Assembly: GCF_000424545.1 (NCBI RefSeq)
Contig: NZ_AUKC01000013.1
Span: forward strand, 43,361-107,360
Length of the DNA stretch: 64,000 nucleotides
Reading direction: 5' to 3'
Source: Butyrivibrio sp. NC3005
GTDB taxonomy: Bacteria; Bacillota; Clostridia; Lachnospirales; Lachnospiraceae
Each line of letters opens with the position of its first letter. Within the stretch, counting starts at the first letter, position 1. Position numbers and translations under genes: made by a program. Of the stretch, positions 36,094-44,461 are shown one piece after another. Under the pieces are notes generated by a model that made no database searches, had not been told where the DNA came from, and worked only from the letters and a program-made list of their open reading frames with translations.

Positions 36094-36176
36094 ACAGTAG
36101 AGTTGGCACTTTGATTTTTGTGAAAAGTGCCTATAAAGCAAAGCTAAATAATATCTAACTTTTTTAAAAAAAGGTA

Positions 36177-36205
36177 TTGCATTAAAACAAATATTCTGTT
36201 ATATT
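36177..36205 (+). promoter_or_regulatory. Promoter of the c-di-GMP riboswitch transcript
   Basis: TTGCAT, 17-base spacer, TATATT. Transcription would begin about 25 bases before the aptamer. Confidence 0.6.
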
Positions 36206-36235
36206 TTACTACGTTGAATCCACAAGATGAATTTT

Positions 36236-36298
36236 AGCAAAATAAGTGAAAACTTATGACGCAAAGCTATAGGGCCTGTAAAATGGCAGCCAGTTGCA
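36236..36298 (+). promoter_or_regulatory. Cyclic di-GMP-I (GEMM) riboswitch aptamer
   Basis: It has the GEMM core: closing AGCAA/TTGCA pairing, a hairpin AAGT-GAAA-ACTT with a GNRA tetraloop, then GACGCAAAGCTATAGGGCC (the conserved GACGCAAAGC), and ATGGCAGCCAGTTGC. The terminator 20 bases later is the expression platform. A GCCTGT inside the aptamer repeats the terminator's left arm, so the right arm could pair with either. Confidence 0.85.
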
Positions 36299-36317
36299 CT
36301 GTACTTTTAATTGTTCT

Positions 36318-36346
36318 AACGCCTGTCGTAATGACAGGCGTTTTTT
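36318..36346 (+). terminator. Riboswitch expression-platform terminator
   Basis: ACGCCTGTC / GACAGGCGT with a GTAAT loop and six T. It lies between the aptamer and the zinc-ribbon gene, so it controls read-through. Confidence 0.85.
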
Positions 36347-36582
36347 GACGCGTATTTAAAATAACCGCATGATTTAAATTTTGGTGAGAATATAGTTTTA
36401 GTGATAAATCTGGTTCATGGTGGAGTTTTGCAAAGGCGGCTTTGCGTTTTTAAAAAACGATATAACAAAAATAATTATATTTTAGTGGATTTTTTACGAG
36501 TTTTAGTCTATAATATCAACGGGTATTGCAAGTTTGTATTAGTAGATCGTTGCAATATATATTTATTAGGAGGAGAAAAATA

Positions 36583-37266
36583 ATGATTTGTTGTAAATGT
36601 GGTGCCACAATTCCGGATGGCACAAAGTTTTGTTCAGTGTGTGGAGCTGCTCAGGAAAATGTTTCTAATGCAAATGCGCAGGGTACAACTGCTTCATCAG
36701 GTAATTCCACTATTGATGCTGAAAAGGTTATGAGAGAAGCTTCCAATAAGCTTGCTAACTGGAGAGAGTATGCAACTCCTGAAAACTGTGAAAAGATTGC
36801 AGTAGCTAGCATTTTTGTACCGATTATTCTCGTAATTTTATATAGTGTTATTTTTGAACTTCTTTATTCACTTTTGAGTTGGATTCCAGGTTTTTATTTT
36901 GTACTTTATAAGATTATCGGAACAATTTTGAAAATCGCAGTTACTGCCGTTTCTGCATTTTCAGTTTATGTGACATTTGATTATATGTCTAAGAATCCTT
37001 CCAAGAAGACAAAGTGGGGTTATATTACTTGGGCTATGGGCATCGTAGGATTGTTTGTTTGTATCATCTATCTGTTTATGCTTTACAAGCTTTATGCTCT
37101 TCGTTCAGCTCTTTCCTTTGTTTGTTTTGTTATGGGACTTGATGCATTTTCAAGAGTTATCCTTCAGAAGAAAGGTTTTGAAGAAGATGCAGATGTTGCA
37201 AAAGATTTCACTTATCTTTTTGATGGAATCAAAGGCTTTTTCAATAAGAGCACAAGCAAACAGTAA
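36583..37266 (+). CDS. Zinc-ribbon membrane protein under c-di-GMP riboswitch control
   Basis: 227 residues from the ATG with AGGAGG upstream. An N-terminal CCKCGATIPDGTKFCSVCG zinc ribbon is followed by a short linker and four hydrophobic helices (about 75-200). Otherwise unrecognised. The 235-base leader holds a GEMM aptamer and terminator, so expression should respond to c-di-GMP, suggesting a role in surface attachment, motility or envelope change. Confidence 0.82.
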   Translation: MICCKCGATIPDGTKFCSVCGAAQENVSNANAQGTTASSGNSTIDAEKVMREASNKLANWREYATPENCEKIAVASIFVPIILVILYSVIFELLYSLLSWIPGFYFVLYKIIGTILKIAVTAVSAFSVYVTFDYMSKNPSKKTKWGYITWAMGIVGLFVCIIYLFMLYKLYALRSALSFVCFVMGLDAFSRVILQKKGFEEDADVAKDFTYLFDGIKGFFNKSTSKQ

Positions 37267-37303
37267 TAAAAAAGCGACTAAAAAGTAAATGAAAATAATA
37301 AAG

Positions 37304-37358
37304 AGGAAACAACACGTTAATGTAAGCAGTGCTTTAAAAACGTGTAGTTTCCTTTTTT
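37304..37358. terminator. Bidirectional terminator between convergent genes
   Basis: AGGAAACAACACGTT / AACGTGTAGTTTCCT, 15 bp with one mismatch, followed by TTTTT on the plus strand. It overlaps the 3' end of the minus-strand UbiB-like gene. Confidence 0.8.
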
Positions 37359-39057
37359 ATTTGAATCTTCTCTTGAAATGTTTCTTTTTCCATCGCACAA
37401 AAGCGTATCGTCCTATAAGGAAAACAGCACTTAATGATGCAATTAAGAATCCTATAAATCCGAGAAAAGGCAGTCCGAAAATTTTAGGACTCATTTCAGT
37501 AGTACATATAATAGCTGATCCAATTAATAAGCCGGTTAGGCACATTCCGATTACGAGGTTACGAACACACGAATAAACAAATTCTGCAAATGGGCCTGAT
37601 ATTTGTAATTGTAGATTTGTTTTTGCATCTCCTCGAAGATATTCCTGCAGTAAATCAGTTGCAAGAGCTGGAAGTTCCATTCCTTTTGAAAAAGATCTGT
37701 AAATAAGCTTGGCATTTTTCTTTAATTCAGCTTTTAAATCAAGGTTTTCGATGAAGTTTTCGCCGATTCTGGTAGTGGCAATTTCCAGCATATTGATGTC
37801 AGGAGATATTATAGCAAGATCACCTTCGATGTGAGCAAGACCTCTTGCAAGCATAGTAACACCATGAGGCATCGCAAGATGATTGTTTTTCATAATATCC
37901 ATTATATCCTGCAGTGATGCAGGGACGTTGATTTCACCCATCGACATTGACCCGTATTTTTGGAGAAACTCTCTAAGGTCAACGTACAATTTTACGTTAT
38001 CTACAACGCCATTTTCATCACATAAATCCCTCACTGCATTTACAAGCATATTTACATCTTTTAAAGCAATAGCTGACACGCCTCTTGCCATGATTTTTCG
38101 TTGAGACTCACATAATCGCCCCATCATGCCCATATCAAGCCATATTATCTGTCCGCCTCTTATCGAGATATTGCCAGGATGAGGATCGGCATGAAAAAAG
38201 CCATCATCCATTACTTGCTTTATATAATTGTTTACAAGTTTCTGACCGATTTCGTGGCAATCATAACCTCTTTTTTCTAAAGTTTTTCTATCAATAATAG
38301 AAACCCCTTCAATATATTCCATGACAAGAACACGATCTGTAGTATATTCCTTATAAACTGTTGGAACATCAACATATACGATGGACTTGTTGTTATGTGC
38401 AAATTCAACTATATTTGCTGCTTCTTTTAGAAAATCCATTTCTTGTTGAGCAACAACCCACATTTCATCCAACACCATATTTAAATCGACCATGTTCTTC
38501 AAATCACCTATAGGTGGCATGAGAGAAGCAAGATGATGAAGAAGGCCAATGTCTCTTGCCATAATATCATAGATGCCTTTTCGCTGGACTTTAATCACAA
38601 CAAAAGATCCGTTTTTGAGAACTGCCTTGTGAACCTGAGCAATAGAAGCTGAACCAAGAGGAGTTTCTTCAATATTTGATAAAATATCGTATATATCACA
38701 ATTCCAAGATTTTTCAAGAACTTCCCTGACTTCGGAAAAAGGCATTGGTGTAACGTTTGAATTAAGATTCATTAATTCATCACAATATGCTTTGGGCAAT
38801 ATATCAGAATGCATAGACATGATTTGACCAAGTTTAACATAGGTTGGTCCAAGTTCTTCCAAGATATTGCGAAGTTTTTCTGGAGAAATGCCCCTTGTTA
38901 TATGATGTTTTTTAAGAACCTGCATTATTTCACGGCGTCTTTGAGAATTGTCAGCCTTTTGCTTTTTATTTTTATTCTTGTTATTTGGTGTGTTAGAATC
39001 TTTGTTTTGATGATTATTGTGTGATAATGTTGTATTTGAATCTAAATTACTAGCCAT
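37357..39057 (-). CDS. ABC1/UbiB/AarF family atypical kinase
   Basis: 566 residues. A low-complexity N-terminus precedes KLGQIMSMHSDILP (the KxGQ motif that replaces the P-loop), PLGSASIAQVHKAVLKNG (Ala-rich loop), VVIKVQRKG (Lys), FFHADPHPGNI and WLDMGMMGRL (catalytic-type Asp residues). Two C-terminal transmembrane helices end in a basic tail. The family is ATP-binding and linked to isoprenoid-lipid or quinone biosynthesis; no quinone genes are nearby, so the substrate here is unknown. Confidence 0.88.
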   Translation of the reverse strand: MASNLDSNTTLSHNNHQNKDSNTPNNKNKNKKQKADNSQRRREIMQVLKKHHITRGISPEKLRNILEELGPTYVKLGQIMSMHSDILPKAYCDELMNLNSNVTPMPFSEVREVLEKSWNCDIYDILSNIEETPLGSASIAQVHKAVLKNGSFVVIKVQRKGIYDIMARDIGLLHHLASLMPPIGDLKNMVDLNMVLDEMWVVAQQEMDFLKEAANIVEFAHNNKSIVYVDVPTVYKEYTTDRVLVMEYIEGVSIIDRKTLEKRGYDCHEIGQKLVNNYIKQVMDDGFFHADPHPGNISIRGGQIIWLDMGMMGRLCESQRKIMARGVSAIALKDVNMLVNAVRDLCDENGVVDNVKLYVDLREFLQKYGSMSMGEINVPASLQDIMDIMKNNHLAMPHGVTMLARGLAHIEGDLAIISPDINMLEIATTRIGENFIENLDLKAELKKNAKLIYRSFSKGMELPALATDLLQEYLRGDAKTNLQLQISGPFAEFVYSCVRNLVIGMCLTGLLIGSAIICTTEMSPKIFGLPFLGFIGFLIASLSAVFLIGRYAFVRWKKKHFKRRFK

Positions 39058-39093
39058 GCTGATGTTAGTCCTTTACGCTTTTATGTATACTAA

Positions 39094-39142
39094 AATAGGA
39101 TCTTGTATTGATCAGGAAAAATAAGAACCGTTTCAGACCCCA
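39094..39142 (+). repeat. Degenerate module A remnant
   Basis: ATAGGATCTTGTATTGATCAGG and AACCGTTTCAGACC keep the module A loop and the spacer after hairpin 1, with an imperfect GGATCTT/AAGAACC stem. Confidence 0.55.
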
Positions 39143-39183
39143 AATGTTGTAATATAATAATGCTGTGTTTCGTTAAATAAACA

Positions 39184-39223
39184 AAGGGCGATTATTAAAA
39201 CAAAAATGTTAAAAATCGCCCTT
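39184..39223. terminator. Terminator downstream of the phasin-like gene
   Basis: AAGGGCGATT / AATCGCCCTT with a 20-base AT-rich loop. On the minus strand it is followed by TGTTT, consistent with ending the minus-strand transcript. Confidence 0.7.
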
Positions 39224-39257
39224 AATAAGATTTTATGACACGAAAAATAATTAAAAA

Positions 39258-39542
39258 TTACTTATCTTTCAATGCTTCCTTTAATTTCTCAAGTTCTTCA
39301 GGAGAGAGTCCATTTACAAAACTGTCAATGTCCTTTGGCTTTGAGTCTCCGTTTTTATGTTCTTCATAAGTTCTCTTTAATTCTTTATTGAGTTCTTTTC
39401 CCTGTTCAACAGTAAGCTCACCTTTTTCAACAAGTGTATTAATAACATCGCCAGCTTTTTCGCCAGTAAGAGCAACTGCGCCAACACCTGCTAAAAGTAA
39501 TTTTTTAACACCATCTGTAATTGGATTTGAATTCTGTGACAT
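39258..39542 (-). CDS. Phasin-like small protein
   Basis: 94 residues from the ATG preceded by AAAGGAGA; the longer open frame upstream overlaps the neighbouring kinase gene. The N-terminal hydrophobic stretch (VKKLLLAGVGAVALTGEKAGDV) and TVEQGKELNKELKRTYEEH helix match the short phasin-family proteins often annotated in Clostridia. No polyhydroxyalkanoate genes are present, so granule binding is not implied. It lies 18 bases behind the kinase gene, in one transcript. Confidence 0.75.
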   Translation of the reverse strand: MSQNSNPITDGVKKLLLAGVGAVALTGEKAGDVINTLVEKGELTVEQGKELNKELKRTYEEHKNGDSKPKDIDSFVNGLSPEELEKLKEALKDK

Positions 39543-39559
39543 AGTTATTCTCCTTTGTT

Positions 39560-39916
39560 TTATAATAGTTTTGGTAGAAAAATAATGCAACCAATTAATG
39601 CAGCAATAATAGCAGACCAAAGAACTGCGCCTGCAGCAGCATCTTTAGCTTTTTTGGCTAAAGGTTTTGTTTCGGTGGTTGCAAGATCAACAACAGCTTC
39701 TATTGCTGTATTAACCAATTCAAGTGATACAATTAATGCAAATAACAAAAGGCATACAAGCCATTCTGTTTTTGAAATGTGTAAAAGAAAACCAAAGAGT
39801 GTTACCAAACATGTGGCAAGAAGGTGGATTTTGATATTGCGTTCATCTTTTATAGTATTAAAGATACCTTCAAAAGCAAAACCAAAACTCTTATATAGTG
39901 GACTTCTCTTTTTCAT
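39560..39916 (-). CDS. Diacylglycerol/undecaprenol kinase family protein
   Basis: 118 residues with three transmembrane helices. The N-terminus SFGFAFEGIFNTIKDERNIKIH and the catalytic ALIVSLELVNTAIEAVVDL (Glu and Asn of the DagK family) are intact. In Gram-positives this family phosphorylates undecaprenol, feeding the lipid carrier pool for wall synthesis. First gene of a two-gene minus-strand unit with the phasin-like gene. Confidence 0.92.
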   Translation of the reverse strand: MKKRSPLYKSFGFAFEGIFNTIKDERNIKIHLLATCLVTLFGFLLHISKTEWLVCLLLFALIVSLELVNTAIEAVVDLATTETKPLAKKAKDAAAGAVLWSAIIAALIGCIIFLPKLL

Positions 39917-40037
39917 ATGTCGAAACTCCTAAATGTATTATTATTCCTTTAACTATATTCTACACTTAGTTGAAAAATAATGCCACTATGCTACAATAAA
40001 ACTTTTGAAACGATAAACGAAAATAGGAAAAAATAAC

Positions 40038-40637
40038 ATGAACAATAAGCGTGATAAGAAAATTAATACTCTGCTTTCACTTATGAATAGTGCTATTGAA
40101 AGTAAAAGAATTCAGGAAGAAGAGACTGTCGTTAAAGCTTTAAGTGATTGCAATTTTAGAGGAGCAAACCAGCTTAGAATATCTAGAAAAAAGTCTTATA
40201 TAAGATTTGGAGTTTCGTTTAACCTGCCTGACTATTGGCGGGCAACTAAAATCAATAAACCTAACGATGCAATATTTCTTGAAAGCGGTCAAAGAACGGG
40301 TGGAATTTTGAATGTCACGCGCTTTAGAGCCGATTTTAGAGGGTATGAAAATTGCGATAAAATGGAACATTTCGCAAGTGCAATGATGAGAGATGTGTCA
40401 AACTTATCTTGTGAATTCATCGATACAGTAAAAATAAGAAAAAGAGACATGGTAAGAGCTGTATGCGTTCAGGAAGATGTTAAACAAGGCCACGGGGCAT
40501 ATAGAGTACGCTTTTATTACTACTATAAAAGCAAAACTGAAATACTTGTGCTAAAATTTTCATATCCACAAGAAAATGAACATCTATATATTAAGATGGT
40601 CCGTGAAACACTTGAAAGTTTGCATCGCGTCAGATAG
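40038..40637 (+). CDS. Hypothetical protein, unknown family
   Basis: 199 residues, soluble, no signal peptide. A charged helical N-terminus (about 1-45) precedes a mixed domain with SYIRFGVSFNLPDYW and YRVRFYYYYKSKTEIL strands. I do not recognise it. AGGA lies upstream of the ATG. The gene stands alone, divergent from the kinase pair. Confidence 0.7.
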   Translation: MNNKRDKKINTLLSLMNSAIESKRIQEEETVVKALSDCNFRGANQLRISRKKSYIRFGVSFNLPDYWRATKINKPNDAIFLESGQRTGGILNVTRFRADFRGYENCDKMEHFASAMMRDVSNLSCEFIDTVKIRKRDMVRAVCVQEDVKQGHGAYRVRFYYYYKSKTEILVLKFSYPQENEHLYIKMVRETLESLHRVR

Positions 40638-40764
40638 AATTAATAGGTTGCACTATTTGCATTGCATAAAGACAAAGAATAACAGCTAAGTACAGCAGAT
40701 AGATGCATGCAAGATATAAAAACATAATCTAAAAGCAGTATGTTAGGAGGGATGAAGCGTTTAG

Positions 40765-40974
40765 ATGGGTAAATTGTCCTTTTATCTTTGCAGAGGTGAT
40801 GATACTGTTGCATCCATGCTGCAAAGCATTAATGAAAACGATCCTGATGGTATAAAATATACCTGCGATGAAGAAAAAGATCAATGCTATATCGGTGATG
40901 AATTGTTTAGAAATGCCGATAAAGTTATAAATTATCATAATACTTATTATGCTGTTCACGCAGTTAAAGACTAA
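40765..40974 (+). CDS. Small hypothetical protein, 69 residues
   Basis: It starts MGKLSFYLCRGDDTVASML. Acidic, with Cys at 9, 34 and 41, and no membrane segment. A strong AGGAGGGATG-type site lies upstream, supporting translation. It precedes the MATE gene by 57 bases and could share its transcript. Function unknown. Confidence 0.6.
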   Translation: MGKLSFYLCRGDDTVASMLQSINENDPDGIKYTCDEEKDQCYIGDELFRNADKVINYHNTYYAVHAVKD

Positions 40975-41031
40975 AAAATCTAAAAAAATCAGACTAATAT
41001 AATTTTTTTTATATAAAACCGGAGGTAAAAA

Positions 41032-42408
41032 TTGAAGGAAGTAAACGAGAATAAAATGGGTGTTATGCCCGTAAAAAAACTAATTGTTTCGATGTCATTT
41101 CCTATGATGATATCAATGCTTGTACAAGCACTATACAATATTGTTGATAGTTATTTTGTAGGAAAATTTGATCCAAATTATGGTGTTACTGCTTTAACTA
41201 TAGCTTTTCCTTTGCAAAATCTGATGATTGCATTTGCAGCAGGAACAGGAGTAGGTATAAATGCTCTTTTATCAAGATCACTTGGAGAAAAGAAATTCGA
41301 TAGAAGTAACGCAGCAGCAAATACAGGTCTTATGCTAGTACTTATCAACTACGTTATTTTCTTTTTGCTTGGAACTTTCCTTACGAAGCCGTATGTTTAT
41401 ACTCAGGGAAAAGAAGCACAGACAATTTCTTATGCATGCTCATATCTGCAGATAGTAATGTGTTTGTCTCTGGGACTATTCTTTCAGGTGACTCTTGAAA
41501 GACTTATGCAGGCAACCGGCAGAACAATTTTGTCTATGATATCCCAGACAATAGGCGCTGTCAGCAATATTATACTAGACTATTTGATGATATTTGGTGT
41601 TGGACCTTTTCCGAAAATGGGAATAGCAGGTGCAGCCTATGCTACTGTAATCGGTCAAACAATCGCAGCAGTTGTTGGTTTAATACTTAATATTAAATAT
41701 AATCACGATATTAAGATTTCGATAAAGCTAGTTTTCTCACCCAAAATAGATGTAATTAGGGCTATTTATTTTGTCGGTATCCCGACAATTGCGATGATGA
41801 GTGTAGGTTCAGTAATGACATATGTTATGAACATTATACTAGGTGGCATTGGTGGAGAGGCAGCAATGTCTGTATTCGGTATTTATTTTAGGCTTCAGAG
41901 CTTTTTCTTCATGCCTGTATTTGGACTTAACAATGGTATTATTCCTATTCTTGCTTACAACTTGGGTGCGAGAAAGAAAGACAGAATTGATCAGGCGCTT
42001 AAGTTTGCACTCGCACTTGCAATATGTATTATGATGTGTGGAACAATATGCTTCTGGCTTATTCCAGGTCCTTTAATGGAACTTTTTAATGCTCCTTTAG
42101 CAGTAGAGAAAATGGGTGTTATTGCGCTTAGAATAATCAGTCTTAGCTTTCCGCTTGCAGCTGTTGGAATTATTCTAAGTTCGGTTTATCAGGCATTTTC
42201 TGAGAGTATTTATTCTCTTCTTATCAGCCTTGGAAGACAGCTAGTAGTTTTGTGTCCAGCTGCTTACCTGTTATCATTATTTGGAAAAGTTGACTATGTA
42301 TGGTTTGCTTTTGTAATTGCTGAGATGTGTGCAATGGTATTTTCATTGAAATTTTTCAAAAAAGTGTACAACAAAAAGGTGGCTGTACTGTCAAATAAAA
42401 TAAATTAA
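41032..42408 (+). CDS. MATE family multidrug/sodium antiporter
   Basis: 458 residues with 12 hydrophobic helices. The two MatE halves begin at VKKLIVSMSFPMMISMLVQA and RAIYFVGIPTIAMMSVGSV, and YNIVDSYFVGKFDP is typical. It exports cationic compounds using an ion gradient. The start is TTG at 41032, because GGAGG lies 5 bases before it and 30 bases before the first ATG, which is too far. A strong terminator follows. Confidence 0.9.
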   Translation: MKEVNENKMGVMPVKKLIVSMSFPMMISMLVQALYNIVDSYFVGKFDPNYGVTALTIAFPLQNLMIAFAAGTGVGINALLSRSLGEKKFDRSNAAANTGLMLVLINYVIFFLLGTFLTKPYVYTQGKEAQTISYACSYLQIVMCLSLGLFFQVTLERLMQATGRTILSMISQTIGAVSNIILDYLMIFGVGPFPKMGIAGAAYATVIGQTIAAVVGLILNIKYNHDIKISIKLVFSPKIDVIRAIYFVGIPTIAMMSVGSVMTYVMNIILGGIGGEAAMSVFGIYFRLQSFFFMPVFGLNNGIIPILAYNLGARKKDRIDQALKFALALAICIMMCGTICFWLIPGPLMELFNAPLAVEKMGVIALRIISLSFPLAAVGIILSSVYQAFSESIYSLLISLGRQLVVLCPAAYLLSLFGKVDYVWFAFVIAEMCAMVFSLKFFKKVYNKKVAVLSNKIN

Positions 42409-42414
42409 GCAGAG

Positions 42415-42466
42415 AACTTGCTATTATTTCAGAATATACAATTGAAATAATAGCAAGTTTTTTTGG
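42415..42466 (+). terminator. Terminator after the MATE gene
   Basis: A perfect 17-bp stem, AACTTGCTATTATTTCA / TGAAATAATAGCAAGTT, with seven T. Very strong; it isolates the ATP synthase operon. Confidence 0.92.
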
Positions 42467-42566
42467 TTTAAGTTTTTGTGCAAAAAGTGTCAACTACAAA
42501 AATAGGTAAGAAAATAAATTAAATTTTCATGATAATTGTGCATATTACTGAAATTATAAAAATGTG

Positions 42567-42596
42567 TTTACTTCCAAAAAAAAATGGGTATAGAAT
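42567..42596 (+). promoter_or_regulatory. Probable atp operon promoter
   Basis: TTTACT, 16-base spacer, TATAGA (or 18-base spacer to TAGAAT). It lies about 230 bases before atpB, giving a long leader. Confidence 0.5.
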
Positions 42597-42645
42597 AAGC
42601 CTATCGGCCAAAATTCTGTAAATACCATATTTGTGATGTTTAAAT

Positions 42646-42701
42646 GTTGCTGTTTAGTTCAAAAGAAAAGTAATGTATTAAATCAGATCCTAAACAGCAA
42701 C
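42646..42701 (+). promoter_or_regulatory. Hairpin in the atp operon leader
   Basis: GTTGCTGTTTAG / CTAAACAGCAAC, 12 bp perfect, with a 32-base AT-rich loop. A second small palindrome, GTGCAATTTTGCAC, lies just before the ribosome binding site of atpB. The rest of the leader shows nothing else. Confidence 0.55.
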
Positions 42702-42825
42702 GTGTAAATGTCAAAAATTTATAGTTGGTTTTGTATTGTTTGCATTAAAAAAGCCGTAAGACTAAATATTTTTAGAAAAAAGCCGAAATAAAGAGTGCAA
42801 TTTTGCACAGAATGGAGGGATTAAC

Positions 42826-43632
42826 ATGGTACTTGAAGCTACTGGTGCTGAATCAGGTGGCATAGGTGCGATAATTAAAGGCGTCATTAACGAGTTAATC
42901 GGTAGTGATAAAACTGCAATTGTTGTACCTTTTGGGCATGGCATGTTCAATATCAATCAGAGTGTTGTTGATACTTGGATTGTTATGCTGGTACTTCTTG
43001 TTGTCTGTCTGATATTGACGACTAATCTTAAAGTCCACAATATTTCCAAAAGACAGGCTCTTGCAGAGTCAATTGTCACTGGTTTACGCAAAGTCGTATC
43101 AAGTTCGCTTGGTAGTCAGGCAGCAGAGTACACGGATTATCTGATCGTGGTGCTTGGCTACATCGGCGCATGCAACTTAATGGGCGTTTTTGGTAAAACT
43201 CCACCGACTATGGACTTGAATATTACTGTATCGCTTGCACTTATGAGTATCATACTGGTCGAAGCAGCAGGAATAAGAAAAAAGAAGGTTGGAGGATGGC
43301 TCAAATCCTTTACCAAGCCTATCTGGGTTATTACACCTATGAACATATTGGAAGTTGGTATTAAACCACTTTCACTATGCATGCGACTGTTTGGTAACGT
43401 GCTTGGCGCGACAGTTATCATGGAACTCCTCAAGGAGATGTTCAAACTTCTCTTTGAAGGAATTCAGGGAAATTTTTTCATTGCGCAGTTTGCAAGAGAT
43501 GGTCTTCCTGCATTAGTTCCAGCAATTTTTTCACTATACTTTGATTTCTTTGACGGATTATTACAGGCTTATGTATTTGTATTCCTGACAAGCTTGTACA
43601 TCAAAGAAGCTACAGAAACTGAAGAGGAATAA
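42826..43632 (+). CDS. atpB: ATP synthase Fo subunit a
   Basis: 268 residues with five to six transmembrane helices. The conserved stretch KPLSLCMRLFGNVLGATVIM carries the essential Arg that faces the c-ring. It starts with an ATG behind GGAGGG. Subunit a forms the ion half-channels. First gene of the operon; no atpI precedes it. Confidence 0.95.
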   Translation: MVLEATGAESGGIGAIIKGVINELIGSDKTAIVVPFGHGMFNINQSVVDTWIVMLVLLVVCLILTTNLKVHNISKRQALAESIVTGLRKVVSSSLGSQAAEYTDYLIVVLGYIGACNLMGVFGKTPPTMDLNITVSLALMSIILVEAAGIRKKKVGGWLKSFTKPIWVITPMNILEVGIKPLSLCMRLFGNVLGATVIMELLKEMFKLLFEGIQGNFFIAQFARDGLPALVPAIFSLYFDFFDGLLQAYVFVFLTSLYIKEATETEEE

Positions 43633-43693
43633 AAACAATAAAGCTTAACGACAATAAAGCAGCGCATAATGCGCAGTGAAAGGAGTAAAAGAT

Positions 43694-43912
43694 ATGGGTA
43701 GTTTAGCAGCAATTGGAGCAGGATTGGCAGCACTTACAGGTATTGGAGCAGGTATTGGTATTGGTATTGCTACTTCAAAGGCAGTAGATGCTGTAGCTCG
43801 TCAGCCCGAAGCTTCAGGTAAAATTATGACATTGTTAATTTTAGGTGGTGCTCTTGCAGAAGCAACTGCGATTTATGGAATGGTTGTAGCGATCATAATC
43901 CTGTTCGCGTAA
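43694..43912 (+). CDS. atpE: ATP synthase Fo subunit c
   Basis: 72 residues, two-helix hairpin. The ion-binding Glu lies in [18 protein letters not shown] and the polar loop is ARQPEA. Compared with sodium-binding rings, the helix-1 Gln is Ile ([11 protein letters not shown]) and the Ser after the Glu is Ala, so two sodium ligands are missing and proton coupling is the better guess. The ATG has AAAGGAG upstream; a GTG 18 bases earlier is rejected. Confidence 0.95.
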   Translation: MGSLAAIGAGLAALTGIGAGIGIGIATSKAVDAVARQPEASGKIMTLLILGGALAEATAIYGMVVAIIILFA

Positions 43913-43946
43913 AGGACACACAAAATAAACAGAAAGGATACGCGGA

Positions 43947-44441
43947 ATGCTACTAAATATTTCTATAGCCAATGTGGTTTATACAATAGTAAATATACTG
44001 TTTTTGGCTCTTATTTTCCGTATTTTCCTGTTTAAACGTGTTGATAGAATTCTCGAGGCACGCAAAGAGGAAGCTGAAAAAGAGCAGATAGAGGCAAAGA
44101 ATGCTTCGGATAAAGCAAATGCTTTGAAACAGGAATATGAAGCAAAAACAGTAGAACAGAAGGCAGAACGCGATAAAATTCTGGCAGATGCGAGAGAGAA
44201 AGGTTATACCGAGTATGCTCAGATAGTTGACAATGCCAGAAAAGAGGCGGAAGCACTGCTTGCAGATGCACAGGAACGTGCAAGAATTGATGCAGAGAAA
44301 GAAAAAGCAAAATATCTTGAGAATCTCTCAGATGTTATTGTTGATGCAGCCTCAAAAATCGCAGCTGGACAGCATAGTGAAGAAACAGACCATAAATTAT
44401 ATGATTCGTTTATTAACGATGCTGAGAACAATCAGAATTGA
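43947..44441 (+). CDS. atpF: ATP synthase Fo subunit b
   Basis: 164 residues: one N-terminal transmembrane helix (NVVYTIVNILFLALIFRIF) followed by a long Ala/Glu/Lys-rich coiled coil that forms the peripheral stalk. The length is normal, so b itself has not absorbed delta. A GAAAGGA site precedes the ATG. The alpha gene follows after 20 bases, where atpH (delta) would normally be. Confidence 0.93.
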   Translation: MLLNISIANVVYTIVNILFLALIFRIFLFKRVDRILEARKEEAEKEQIEAKNASDKANALKQEYEAKTVEQKAERDKILADAREKGYTEYAQIVDNARKEAEALLADAQERARIDAEKEKAKYLENLSDVIVDAASKIAAGQHSEETDHKLYDSFINDAENNQN

Positions 44442-44461
44442 TCAGGAGAAAACATTTTAGT

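Noticed and set aside
36105..36131. GGCACTTT/AAAAGTGCC hairpin as terminator of the FIST-GGDEF gene
   Set aside because: It is plausible but has no T-run, and the next promoter lies 45 bases on; left unannotated.
43676..43693. GTG start for atpE
   Set aside because: The GTG lies in the ribosome binding site region of the real ATG and adds residues not found in c subunits.
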